Shown: piece by piece, positions 36,801 to 50,500 of the stretch | Position numbering within the stretch: position 1 is the first letter of the stretch | How the letters are laid out: every line of letters starts with the position of its first letter | Source: Primulina eburnea | Lineage: Eukaryota > Streptophyta > Magnoliopsida > Lamiales > Gesneriaceae | Assembly (NCBI RefSeq): GCF_022965805.1 | Contig: NC_133116.1 | Span: 2,046,001 to 2,110,000, forward strand | Direction of reading: 5' to 3' | Length of the DNA stretch: 64,000 nt | Notes under the pieces: model-generated | What the model was told of the DNA's origin: nothing | What the model saw: only the letters and a program-made list of their open reading frames with translations | The model's database searches: none | Program-made: the position numbers and the translations under genes

Positions 36801-39800
36801 CGATGCATGATAGATGGAATGAACGAGAAAGAAAAAAATGTAGAAATGGTAATGGGCGACATGATTATGAAACAGAGCTCAGGCGGCAACTCATATGAAC
36901 TGTTACTTGGCTCTGCATCCAAATAAAAAAAAAAGCCAATCAGCAAAACATTACAGATACAACCTATCTCACAAGGTTTGGGTTAATCATAGCCATTTTT
37001 CATACACTAAGAGGGTGAGAGACCAAAATAAAATGGGAACTGTAAAATAATCACATCATCTGAAAGTTTCAAATGTTTGACAGGAGCATATGACATTGAA
37101 TATTGGGGGGAGCACTAGGTATTTTCTTCTTGAATATAACTAACTATTTTGACTTAATCACGAATTCAAACCAAATGTCACTAACTTGCGCACAAAATTT
37201 CTTGCCGCCCTTTATCTGAATAAACTTCATGTACTGAAGATAGAAACTTATTTTCTTTCTTTTTTTTTTTTTGTAATAAAGTTAAAGCTTCAGCTTGATT
37301 ACTGTTCTAAAGGAAATATTTTTTAAGTGAAAGCAGGTAAAATTATTTTTCATCATTGGCATGGCCTCAGCATCTTAAGGCGTTCAAATTTTCTAACATA
37401 AATACATGTTATCAAGCACAAAATTAATTAATTTGCTAAGAGAATTGGCAGTGAACCTAATATTCAACTAATACAAATATTTCATACCAAATACAATCTG
37501 AACAACCTTTCCAGAAATACTTTCAAAACTTTTGAATTTGATATAATAGAATGCACAAATGGAACACGATATTGAAGCTAGAGCCTCTAAAGGAACTATA
37601 TGCTTTAATAAACTACATGAGGTAAAGGATAACCAATTAGTAAAAACTGGAAACAATGACAACACATAATGTTTTTAAAATAAAGGACTAATTTGAAATG
37701 CCAATAATTCAAGATGGTATATACTAATATTAATTTGTGTCTACATTAGTATCAGTTGAGGTGATGATAGGGGAAAAGTGTCATCTAGACACATATCAAA
37801 AGTCAGGTACCTTTTGACCTATGAGTTCTACATCTCTGCAGGTAGTTATGCACCGTAAACATCCGTTTTCCATAAAGAAGAGTCTCTCCTTCAAATTGCA
37901 ACTTGATCCCATGTCTGAAACCATTAGTTTATTATATGCATTTAGCTTCACCATATAAGGTTCACATAAGGTTCCAAGTTCAAAAAATAGTTGTTTCTTT
38001 AAAAAGAAAGATGCTCACTTCTTTTCATAATATTTTTTGTAAGAAAGAACCTCTCCATTTCTTAGTTCAAAATTTGAATTGCCATCATAACCATCCAAAG
38101 TTCCAGATATGCAGTACATTAAGCCATTATGAGGCGTGCATACCAAGGAATTTTCTAACATGCAACTACAAACCAAACCATTCTTTGTGTGCACATAATG
38201 CCCTTGATCTCTGGTCGCAAAACAGTCATTGTGTTTATCCAAAGACCCATCGCTCAGGTATAGAACAGAGGTGACACATTTCCAATCAACAGATAAGTTT
38301 TCGCTTGAGCCTGTAGATGGGAAAAGAAGGTAATTGAAAATTCGAGAACCATTGCTCAGAGAACATTGATCGATGTCTTCATGAAGCTGGTTAAAGTTCT
38401 GATTAAGAAGAACCCTGAAAAGAATTATTTGGAAACTCCGACACAGAGAAATCTGCCATTAAAGTTTCAAAATGCAATTAGCTTTCTGAAAATCTATCAC
38501 ATGGTACCTGCTAAACTGTGCACCTGTCATCAGTCAGAATATGTCAATTACCTGTGCAGAAGTTAATCTTAAACATCCTAGGTATTTTGAGCTCATTATT
38601 ATTTTCCCCCTATCCGCCTCTAAGTCAAGGTCAATCATTTCCAGATCATATCCAAGTCTGGTCGGGACAGCCAGCACAATATCTTGAAGCTTGACTTCAT
38701 CTTGAAAGTTTGGGTTCAGCTCAATTAAATAACAATGGTACAATGTTTGAGAACCTATCTCTTGAGGGTGAACTAATTCTGGTGGGAAGTACTTCGCGTG
38801 ATCCTCAGCATAAGGTTCACATCCTGTACATTCAGATAAATTAACACTTGAGACAGAAAACATCTTACAATTTTGATCTGAGGGTGGATGACAACGTTTA
38901 ATCCAAGAAAATGAAAACTATAAAAGAACAGTACTAGATTCCTGCGTGTCTGCTTCTTCCTCCAGAGTATTTGGCACAAGATTGTCTGTCAGTTCACCAA
39001 CCTGATGCAGTTGCTTGCAAGCTTCCAGGCAAGCTAGTTGCTTTAGAACTTTGATACTTCCCTGAACCTCAACAATTGGTATTGGGCAGCTATTGGGAAG
39101 TAGCAGTGTGCAAGATTGCACCTCTTTAAAAATTTTAAAATGAGGATAAGGTTTGAAGTACCTAAGAATCAAGAACAAAGAAGCAATCTTAGCAAATAAG
39201 CTATTTCTCAATTTTGAGTATTTATACTATGAGCATTAAGAAAAGTAATGTTGGAATGTGCAGGCACAAAGATGGGGATGCTAACCCATCAGAAGGTAGC
39301 CGCGAGCAATAGAAGTAAATCAATGACACGCTAGAACTCAAATTCACAATTGCTCTAGTGGTTTTAACTTCATAGCATGGTTCGCTATACATTTGACCAA
39401 GTGGTTCACAAGGAAAATCAGCATGGCTCAAACACTCGCTTCGCATCATCTCCCCACCGGCCAAATAGTTCTTCACCTGAGAGAGAGCCGATGTGTCTTC
39501 ACTGCAACATGAAGCTTACATCAATGAGGAAAAAAATCAAGCAGTGACCTATTTTGTTCCCAATATATTTTATGAATACACTGAAGCCTGAAGCTGCAAC
39601 TGTAATTAACAAGCCCAGAGGTTCATTTAAAGTAAATGAAATTTTATGGAGGAATCTGACAAGGAACCAACAGTTGATATTTCTCTCCTAGTTTATTTAA
39701 TTTAAGCAATTGAGCTCACCTTTCCACCATTAACACAAAATCTGAGTTCTGCATTCGAGCACGCCCACGGGATTGAATAAAGCTACATATAGTGGCAGAG

Positions 39801-42800
39801 GGATCAAATCTTATAACAAGATTGCAACTTTGCACATCTAATCCCTCTTCGAGCATAGAAGTGGAAATAATAATGTTAACCTGAAAAGTTATGATGCGAA
39901 GAACATTGGCTTAAAATAATATCCAGAATGACAAGTCAGAAAGGAGAACATGTCCCCGAAAAACCCAAAGCCTAAATGAGAAACCACAAATACATATACG
40001 AACAAGCCTTACAGTTCCATTGCGGAATTCATCCACAATTTTGTTCTGTTCTTTCCTACTCTGAGACCGAAACCGGGAATTGTTCCCTGCTGTGTATTCT
40101 GCACTCCACCCAGTTAATTCAGGAAGCAACTCATTCAGCAGATGGCAAATAACGATGGCTGTAACAATCCTCTTAACAAACACTATGCACCTCAAATTCT
40201 TCATATCCCTGGTCAAACATTGTTACAAAAGAAAATAAAAAGTACTTGAGAAGCTCTCAACCAAATTTATGACATTAAGAAACAAATATAGACTAATGCA
40301 ACATTTGTTTTTCATCCCACAAACCAATTTTTCATTTTACAAAATAAAATCATATATCATCAGCTGATTTGCAATAATTCCCAAAAATATATTTCAATCA
40401 GTTTCTACATTTGTCCATATAATCATTCAATTCAATTTAATTTAACAATTCCCAAAAATAGTTTATATTTATACACTATTTTAATAAGAGAGAATCATAT
40501 TTTTTGTTAAGTAATTTACACTTTTTCTATTTTTAGTCTTGTTAACAATGAATTTTCAATTATAGTTGTGTAACTTGCATGTTTTTTTCATTTTTGATCA
40601 TGTTACTATGAATTTTCATTTTAAGTCCTATATCGTGTATATGCTTTTCATTTGGTCCTTTAGCTTGTATGTTTTTGTATTTTTGGTTTTTTTTTACCGA
40701 CAAACATGATGGACTCCAGTCAAAGTAGGACCAAAAGTGGGAAAAATAAAAATTACAGAACTAAAAATGTAAATTCATTATTAACATGATCAAAAGTGAA
40801 AAAATTGTAAATTGAAGGAAAAAATTTTTAACTTTCCCTTTTAATCAATATATTGCATTTTAAATATTTAAAATATCTCACTCCAATCATCATGGGCCAC
40901 CATTGTTAAATCTGAAAGTATGAATAAATATAAGCAAATACTAACACATCTCAAGAATTTCATATGATGACAAAAATCAGCACACCTGTACTCAAGAAGA
41001 GTGTCAATGAGGCACAAAACCTTAGATGTAAGATACCCTGCCTTCACATTAGCTATTATATCATGTCGAACTGACCAATTTGGATCTAAGAAGAAGCAAG
41101 AAAATTACCCAATTCAAAAAAGACAAAACTAGGAAGCTTAAGCATAAAAATAGACTGGATTAACTCTAAAATAATACCAGCTGGAAAAAATGCAGATAAG
41201 ACCTGAACAACATCCAAACTGAAAGCCCCAAGGACAGTCTCACCAGATATGTCCAGTCTACCCCATGACAAGATGTCTGCTTCCTCAAGAGAGAAAACCT
41301 CTGCTGCCTGTTTCAAAACAGGAGTATGTTTCAGTATCAAGTATCACAACACTAAATATTTAAGCATGTTCCAAATATATACCTTCAAGGTTAACCAAAT
41401 CCCCAGCTCCTCTAAACAAAATCTGAAGGTTGATAGAAGCTTATGCAATCTTTTTATTGCAGACTCTAAATCAGATGTTGAGATATTCGGTCCATGGAGA
41501 GAAAGTTCGTGCTGAAATATTTACAGAGTAAACATTAATAATAGAAGAAATAGTAGTTCAAAAATCGCAGTTTTGGTTTATGTTGAATGGGGATATGATA
41601 ATAAGTGTAAATATGGGTTCGGTCTATGCTATACCAAGCACACCTGGTGTGTTTTAATACAAGAATATCACTTGATCTTCTTGTGAACCCACAATGTTTT
41701 TATTTGAATTCAGAAAATCAACTGATGTTTTTGCATATCAGGTCTAGCATAGACTGAACCGTAAATATGAATAAACAACGACATAATTCTTTGCTAGTGC
41801 AAGTCCTGTAGTTTGCTATTTTAGCTCCTTGTCTTTTATATTTAAGTAAAGCTCGGAGAATCATTCTTTTCACAGAAGTATACAGATTTTGCCATACCTT
41901 GCAATTTGTATTTCTATACTTGGCATCCTAGACTTCATTTTTTTGGAAAGCCATCTGACTTTCAGTACTAATTACCATGTCTAACATTGTGTTTGAGTCC
42001 ACCCCTTCTTCGAGACCCAAACCAAAAACTCCTAGTCTCAAGCTCAAAGAATTTCCCTAAGTATTTTTGGGTGATGCTGTTTTAATATTTTCATATTTGA
42101 TTAACAGGAAGTCTACTGAGTTCTTAAATATGTTACATCTCTTGAAATTCTCAAAAAGAATTTCCCGAAACTTGGAGTTATTCCAACCTACCTTTAAAAT
42201 TATTTGGATGTATTATTTTCATCCATTTATCTTGTAAACACCGTTCAATGTAAACTGGATCATCGGCAAATAAATCAACCATATCTTTCTCAAAGGATGA
42301 GATATTACTACCTATTATGGGAAGTGTATACACCTTCATTGAGAAAAATGTTGCAGAAGGGATGTTTCAAATGAAACAATAAAACTCAACTCAATTGCGT
42401 AAAACAATATGAAATTGAAATATTATAAATTCTGGATGAATTAATTTTTTGCAAATAATAGACCTATATATATAGTTCTAATGCAACTAAAAGATGGAAT
42501 AATTAAAATACAGAAATCCTAATACCATATATAGAAAATCTTAATACCGAAATATAATAATCTTATAATAGGAAATCAATAATATGAAAACATTTTAAAC
42601 TTGTGCTGCATCACAAAACAATTTAGTACACATTTATTGAAATATATGTGTATACCTTCGTTATCAGCCTGCTCAGATCACCAGCAATGCGTGCACAAAC
42701 AGTGTGAGGTACCCCTGTTTTCCTGTATATCTTCACTTTAGGGGTTGAAAATGGGACATACTGAGATAAAACTGAATCCGATTTACATGTGAAAACCTAA

Positions 42801-45800
42801 ATTATAAATAGACATGTAAATCTGACAGTCACAATGAAAAAGTATTGCCAAATGATATTTCTAATCAATGTAACAACTAAACATGGAAGTGCGTGTATAG
42901 AATATAAAATATTTACTAGTGAATATAGTAATGTTATCAAGAGCCAACCTTCTAACTTGCAATTAACAAATTCAGCATCATATTCTCTACATACTTGAGT
43001 ATGTTGTGTTTGAGGAGGACCAGAAAAAATTAGAGGTAAAGAAGTATGTTCAAGGAGATGATGGTGCATACTAGTGCATGCTACATAAGAACTGAGTACT
43101 CAAGGTTCAAGGAGATAGAATCAGTCCACATACACATTAGTAAAAAGAAACAAAGAATTCTAGCCAAGCTACTTGTTTTTAAAAAAGCATATTTTGAATA
43201 CCACAAAATTATAGAAAGCTAAAATATATCAATTATCGTAATCTACGTCTTCAACTGCAAGGGCGCAATAGGATTTGATTTGAGGACATATTTGAAGGGT
43301 TGATTCGAAATGACATTCAACCTGGTGGATTTCGAAGTCATCATAACTCACTGCATTTACACACGTTAAGAATGGAATTCAAATTCATCCGATAAAAATT
43401 CATCCAAACAACCAAATAGCTAAAATCCATAGTTTCAAATCCTTTTATCCAAGCACAACCTAAGTTTACTTCCATTAATCGATAAGTAAAAGCATAGAGT
43501 AACAGGACAACACCTTAGAATTCATAAGACTTTCAAGTTCACTAATCTGTTCCCAGTAGGCAGATCTTGAACTTAGAGCTGCATAATTTCAACACACAAC
43601 ATCGCAAAAGGTCAAGAGCAGTGAATTTTATATATCAAATAATATTTAAACACGAAATATATTATACATACCTTTAGCCTTTATCGGCGAAGCCGTCATC
43701 CCAAAAACTCTAGGAAGCTGTGGATTATTTGATGAGAGTTCACGGTGATAGAATTCCTGCAAGAATATTGTTCTTTTAACTAGATAACCGAGACATTATA
43801 GATCACAGAAAATCCAGCAGGGTGGGGCCATAACAGGAAGATCAGGCACAATGAGGTTTTCATATGATATCCATTCTAGATCAACAAAAAAAAAACCATG
43901 AACATATATATTCAAATGATTTCAACCAGATGCATATTGTATTTTACTTTTAAATTTTGCCACTAGGTTTTCTGTATGTTTGCTAAGTCCTCCGTTTTGA
44001 AATATAAGGATGAATAGGTCATATGGAAATTACAATTATGAAACATCATATTCATCACGACCTTTTGGAAATAATTGATTGAACCTCCTAATAATTTGAG
44101 TAAAAGGAAGATATTCAATCTAAGACCATTGTAAAAAATTTAATATATTAATCACATGGCTTGGGTGGCTGATGATCAACCTTGCATTATGTTTTATGTC
44201 CTACCACAACACCTTACCAGTCTCATGGATCTAAAATTTGTTTTCAAGAGAAAAGATCAATGGATTAACCAAATGGCCCGAATGAAATAAGTATTTTACC
44301 GTCATAATACAACTATATGGGTGTTTGCCTCTTGCATTATGGCATTCATCAAATATTAGAACTTTTATTTGATCGAGTCTCAAAAAGCTGTGCCTCAAGG
44401 CATCAAGCAAGATCTGTGGTGTCATCACAAGCACCTGAAACATGAAACATAGAGAAATGACATGAAGAGCAGAATGCAGATATTAATTTTTGGATATGAG
44501 TGTTCAAGGGATGCCTTGAATAATTTCTGTTTATTAGACAGATCACATTTGTAGACCAATATAATTCTCATTTTTAAATAAACAGAAATAAATGAAGATG
44601 TTTTCCTATTCCGTGAAAATAACACTAAACCAACTGATAAGATAACACATAGAACATGACAGTGAATGGTAGAAGAGGTACAGAGACAACCAGCGTATTT
44701 TGTCATGTCAATGTGTTACACATAGAAAAAAATTAATAAAACTTCAAGAGTTTTTTTTTAAACAAAAAACATTCGAGTTATGTAAGCATCCTGAAAGCAT
44801 GCATGCAACCATAAGTAATCCATTTCATATTCATGATAACCATTTACTCATTGTTAGTTTCTTCAACACAAAAGCTATACAGATAAGTTACAGAATTCCC
44901 AGATGAATTATTATATTATTCTAAAGAATAATTGAAACAAACTGACTTCGTGAGACTAGACAAATGTGTTCAAAAGTTTCTATTACGAAAATTGAAAAAC
45001 ATCGTATATAAATTCTCAGAGGATGTGAATCAAAATCTTTGTTTGAATAAGCAACAAGACAATTTTATGCATAATCTATATAGAAATACTGGTGCAATAC
45101 ATGATTAATTTAAGCAATAATCCTATTTACTACAAAAATTTCAGTGTTGTGCAATTGTCATTTGTAGAAAACAAAATGGAGCAATTATAAAGGACATGGA
45201 GAAATCAGGTCAAACAAGAAGAAAACCGAAAAATGGCCAAACTGGTGTTGACATAGTTGTTCAAAGCTGTAAGGATGCCGGTTAGCATCAAAAAAGAGAA
45301 TTAGGTGTTTTAAATTTATGGTGGCAAATGTTGTGCTTTATACTGGACTAGTCGTTGTCAGAATAAAATGGTGCCAAACAAGTAAAAACAACATTGACCG
45401 GTGCATGCAGGAGTGGACCATCCTGATCATAAGCCAAGGAGACGCTCTTAGGCGCAATTTTGAGGGGATTAAAAAATTTACTTTTAAGGTATAAAGTGAT
45501 TACACAAGCAACTATCACGTACAATTAATTATTATCTCCCTGAGTTACTTTAAAACCATCACCAAAATTTCAACCACCTCGAACAATATCCCACGAATAC
45601 ATGAATCACGATCTATACATATTAAATAAATTAACGATAAATTAAATAAATCAACAGCAGATAATGAAGTCAAGCAAACCTCATTTTTATTCTTTTGCAA
45701 CTTCCATTCGACAGCATCCCAGTAATCAACGCCTAACTCGCCATAGTACATGCCCACTTTCAAGTCAGTGAGCATTGCCACTGATTCACCTTGCTGATAG

Positions 45801-46634
45801 CATCAAAGTCAGAAGTTAACACTCCAAAAATCTTGGTACTGAAAATTGGAAGTACAATTACGTAAAACTGTTGCAATCAGGAACATCTCTAGGCTTCAAA
45901 GTAATAGACTCTAAAAGATACAGAGCTTCTTAGCAAAACAAATGAAAAATCATATGCTCCAAATGCCGTACTAAATCCTTTCATTTTACAATAAATGAAT
46001 GTGGTAATATTGACCTAAATTCCAACAGTTTCGATTAAAACCCTTCCTCAAAACTAAATTTTCCATCCTAACCGGATAAATAGGACTTTATTATAATGTC
46101 AATGTAAATTCAGAATCAATCACATACTTGAGCAACCAAAACAACGGTAGGGACCAAAAAAACTGCTATGAATGGTGAAGGCTTTCTGAGGAGGTGAGCG
46201 TAGCTGCGGAGGAGCATGATCGCAATGAGAGTTTTTCCACTACCAGTCTCCAAGTAAACAATTGTATTCTGTTTTAGGGCTTTCTCCAAGGCTTCCAACT
46301 GATAACTGCAAACAGGTTTGAGAAACACTTCATCGAGTAGGAAAATGGTGAGCTTAGCAGCTTTAATTTTAGGTGTTTCCATCTTTCTAGCAGGACCACC
46401 AAGCGATTTTAACATTAAATCAAGGCAAATTTTTTCCATGCATTTAGCTTCAATTTACAGGATGCATTTTCATTTAAAATTGAATAAGAATATAACGGTT
46501 GATGCTGCTGTCTTTTATGCATCTAATGATCAACGATGTACCTTGCTCATAAAGAAAATGATAGTGATAAACTACCTTCTGGCAACAGGAAAAAAATCGG
46601 CCATGAGTTGCTGGCTACCTCCATCGATGGCCAT
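33834..46634 (-). CDS. DCL2: Dicer-like 2 endoribonuclease (DCL2)
   Basis: Cuts long double-stranded RNA into ~22-nt siRNAs for antiviral and transgene silencing. Twenty-two coding exons (46634-46576, 46305-46128, 45793-45680, 44434-44300, 43756-43672, 43578-43514, 42796-42656, 41511-41383, 41307-41178, 41085-40986, 40208-40013, 39880-39720, 39501-39286, 39161-38935, 38877-38552, 38452-38019, 37914-37811, 36912-36716, 35708-35499, 35353-34946, 34838-34560, 34190-33834) join to 1416 aa, the normal DCL2 size. Domains: DExD/H helicase with GSGKT (41-45) and DECH (146-149), helicase C with QSRGRAR (480-486), the Dicer dimerisation fold, PAZ, RNase IIIa (ESLETLGD, 1016-1023), RNase IIIb (LEFLGDA, 1207-1213), and a C-terminal dsRNA-binding domain. 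The start is in a small exon whose AR|SYQLEALEKAL junction matches DCL2 proteins; the longer ORF beginning at 46439 reads intron. DCL2 was chosen over DCL1, 3 and 4 from the short N-terminus and these sequences. No lesion seen. Confidence 0.95.
40500..40830. repeat. Foldback repeat in DCL2 intron
   Basis: Imperfect inverted arms (about 40500-40620 and 40715-40830) sharing AATTTACA, GATCATGTTA and AATGAATTT landmarks. Likely an old non-autonomous transposon; related-looking sequence lies at 52880-53130. Borders uncertain. Confidence 0.5.
41616..41761. mobile_element. Short MITE (146 bp) in DCL2 intron
   Basis: Inverted ends GGTTCGGTCTATGCTATACC and GGTCTAGCATAGACTGAACC (few mismatches), flanked by the perfect 8-bp duplication TAAATATG (41608-41615 and 41762-41769). 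An 8-bp duplication suggests hAT-type mobilisation. Confidence 0.78.
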
Positions 46635-47596
46635 AATAATTCTCTCTGTAATCCTTTCCTCTTTACTGTCACAAAATTACAAGAAAAGAATATCAAAATC
46701 AAGTAATCAACATTTCATTGAATCCAGTTATGAAAAATCAAGAAGCCATCTGTTACAAAGTGCAAGGGCTAAAGTTTATAGACTTCAAACTTGGCACATG
46801 TGCTCCAGCCTCATAGCTGTAACAAATATTTTCAGCAAATATTTCGAGTAAGGAAAACAAAAATCGATGTTTTTAGAAGTTAAATGTACGATATTTCATT
46901 GATTTAAGAGAAACCAAAAAATTTATGGCAACAGGCGACAGCGATAGGAAGACAAGAATAAAAACTCATCTAAACACGCATATTAGCAAAATAATAAAAT
47001 ACACGCATAAAGAAGCTTAGCTTAACAAACTACGTTCTTGCCTACTGACACTCAAAAACATAGAGACAATAGAATTTAAAGAACTCACCGAACAGTTTGA
47101 GATAATTAGAGAGCAAAAACAGGCACATAAATATGAAGACGATCGACGAGTAAGTGGCGTCGTAAGAAGGATCTTTCTTTGTGTTATCAATGGGGAAATA
47201 TTGTTGAAAGAGGTAAACTTTAACGTGATATATTACGTGACTGCAAAATATTGCCTCTTTGAAGTAAACCGAGAAAAAAACGAAGACTGATTGTCATTTC
47301 CCCTTTCGTGCAGTCGAAAGGAGGAGTCTTTAAAGCGGAGAGTGAGGATTATGATTTATGCGGGAAGCCTTTGGGGTTAACGGGTTCCCGTTTTCTGAAA
47401 AGCATTCAAGTGGGGTCGTCCCTTTGCCTTTATTGATACTTGTACAGCAAGTCTTTTGGTTGATGAGATGTTAGTGGGCCTGCGGTATGGGCTTTATGGC
47501 CTGTTAATACCGGGCTGAGGGCCGAACCCAATCAAGAAAACAAGTTGGTTCCGTTTGATCGAGGATGACATTGACAGCGAGCCAGAGGGAAGTAAA
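46635..47596. promoter_or_regulatory. DCL2 leader and shared head-to-head promoter region
   Basis: On the minus strand a consensus donor at 47088 (CG|GTGAGT) and an acceptor at 46666 (GACAG) predict an intron in the DCL2 5' untranslated region, with a leader exon ending at 46635. The DCL2 promoter and that of the metallophosphoesterase pseudogene must share the ~500 bp around 47090-47596. No clear TATA box was identified. Confidence 0.5.
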
Positions 47597-50500
47597 ATGA
47601 GAGGGGAGAGTGTGGAAGGAATGGGGATTGTGATACCGATCGCCATTTTCCTTGTAATCTTTACAGCCCCATTCCGGACATCGGAAGCAAGCGAAACGAT
47701 TGAGCTGAAGAATGGGCCAGAGGATTTGGCGTGGGTGGTGCAGCTGTCTGATCTCTATTTTAGTGTGCACCACCCTGACAGAGCTCACGACTTCAGGGAA
47801 ATGGTTGGACCCACCCTTTCATTCATCAAGCCTGCTTTGGTCCTCCTCACGGGTGATCTCACAGGTGTGTTGCTCTTATTAAGTTACTTTGGTGTGCATT
47901 TGTTTTACTTTTTTTTCGAGGTTTAGTTTTATGAATTGTAGATTTTGGAAGTGGAAGTGTCCTTTTTATCATTTTTCTTTTGGTTGGGTTGATATCATCC
48001 ATTTGGACTTTGGGAGTCATTGTTTGTGGGAGCTAACTTTTTGAGTGATCAGATTTTGGGTCAGGAAGTTATTTGTGTATTATTCGAGCCTTGAGGGGTT
48101 TGACAGTGGAAAATACTGAAGTTTTGTATTTTCTTGAAAGAAGGTGAACTCATTGATAATGAGTCCTGAAACACTTATAAAGAGCAAGAATGCCATAGAA
48201 ATGAGTATAGATCTTTAAAGCTTGAAAGGTACTCAACAAGAAATAAGTAGTTACAATAACATAATAAAACCGAAGATGAAGCAAGTATAAATGAGAAATG
48301 AACAAAAAAATTCTCATTAAGGCGTGGTTTATCAGTTTACAGTAGCAACTTTGTTAATTAGTTAAATTTGACCATGAATGTATTTAAGCATTAATGAAAG
48401 GGACGCCAACGTTGTCTTTTTTCACCTTAATGGGAAAATGCTTTGGTCACAAGTTGTCTTTGCCACCGAGCCCCTTTCAACTTAGGGGTAAAGTGGGGGG
48501 GAGCTTATCTCGATATTTGACATGAAATACTTTGGATATGATTCTTAATTACTCTTTTAATGCATTGGAACTCAATTTTATCGAATTACTCAATGGACCA
48601 TGATGGATTGTTATTTATTTTTTATTATTGGCTTTAAAAGACTCCTTTCCCGGAATTGGTAATAAAGGGAGGAATGAACAAAGAAGCGAGAGTTGAGAGA
48701 CGAGCAAATGGTAAATGGCAAGTTTTGAACCATTATTCTTGTAGGTTTCATAGCATCAGTTCATTTTAAAGGGAGAAACCTCAAAAGGGATGAACCAATG
48801 GAGAGGTGTAAGATGACTCAAGAGACTCATTTTAATGATATATAATAAAAGAAAACCTGATAATGATGTAATATTTATAGAATAAAGTATTGTAATTAGA
48901 AGAAATAATTTATATAATTAAGAGATATCAATTAGGGAGGCTCATTTTGCGATTAAAATGTAAAGTGAAATTTCTAGAAAAATAGTGTCAATTGTATAAT
49001 TGAAAATAGAGAGAAAACTCAAAGATACAATTAAAAAGTGGATTTGGACAATTCAAAAGTTAAGGCATTATTATTTATTCATAAATTTTGTGTTTAATAT
49101 TAGTACTGTTAATTAAAGTGTAAAATTTATTTTTTGTCATTTGACAAAAGAAAAAAACAAAAAATTGAAGGGTAAATGTCGTTTTTACGACTGGGAAACT
49201 TTATATATTTTCCACGTTTTAGTATGTGTAGATTTCCAAATATAATTTGCAACCATATTTCTTCAAATTGATGCTCAAGTTTTCAAGATCTACACAATAT
49301 TTTCGCTTATCTACCTCCACCAGATGGCAAAAGCAAGGATTTAGTGGTTATGAAACAAGATGAAGAGGAATGGATTGAATAACAGAAAGTTGTGTGTGAT
49401 GTTGTCAAGAGGAGTTGGCTTAATGAGAGCATCTGTTATAATGTTCGAGGAAATCATGATAACTTTGGTGTTCCATCCATTGGTGGATCATATGATTTTT
49501 TCACTAAATACAGTTTCAATGGTCTTCTTAAAAGAAGTGGAAATGTCAATAGCATCACAATTCAAGTAGGTGATTAACTCTCCCTTTTTTTAAGCTACCA
49601 TGCACAGTCGTACATGGAGTCCCATAACTTATGGGCTCCGCATTTTATTGGTTGATTATGTGAGACGGCCTTACGTAGCCATTATTTATCACCATTTGTG
49701 TTTCTGCTGTTCCTGGTCATCATCTCTGGAATTGTTTATTTTTCATAGTTCTTCGTACGAAGGGATTACTTAAGAATTTAGAATTATATGCTGATTAATT
49801 CTAACACCATGAGCTTAATTCTGTGAATCACACTAAATGTAGTCTGCTATACGTCGTTAGCAATTAATTATAACTGACCTAATGTTGATATAAATAATAC
49901 TTGGCATTAATTAGCGTCGTGCTTATCTCTCATCCTTTATGTATATTTTTGCGCTATCCAGAGGAGCAAAAGGAAACTTATTTTTGCCGGGTTTGACAGC
50001 ACCATGCCATCTGGTTTTTGGGCCCAACTATTATTAACTGATATAAATTCTGAACTCTCGCAATGGGATTATCAATCATCTCAACCTGTTACCAAGTTAT
50101 CCTTTGGGCATTTTCCTCTTTCATTTTCAGATGCCACAAAGTCTGGAAAGACCCTGAAGGATAGCTTCCTCGTGCACTCTTTATCTGCCTACTTATGTGG
50201 GCATTTGCTCACAAAATTTGGAAATAATTTTAAGAGGTACCACTCAAGTCATCATCAACGAAGTTCAAAACAGTTATTCCAATTAAGCAGCTAATTGTTC
50301 GAATGGTGCGACAAAATTTAATGAATTCTGGGAATGGTAATTGGGTGATTGGAGAAAAAGTAGAGCCATGCGCATTTTGGCAATTGATAATGGCCATATA
50401 TCATTTGTTGGTATTGACTTCAAGTTAGGAGCCAAGAAAACTATTATACTGCCAACTTTTCCTCTGGACTCCAGGTTTACTTCAAAATTATTTCAATGTG

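Noticed and set aside
46306..46439. Alternative DCL2 N-terminus (MEKICLDL... or METPKIK...)
   Set aside because: The acceptor TTTGCAG at 46306 and the upstream exon restore the conserved ARSYQLEAL junction; the alternative reads intron.
46318..46851. 177-aa plus-strand ORF opposite the DCL2 start
   Set aside because: Lies antisense over DCL2 exon 2, intron and leader; no recognisable motifs.
47089..47596. Bidirectional promoter for two active genes
   Set aside because: The rightward partner is a pseudogene; shared regulation cannot be argued from sequence.
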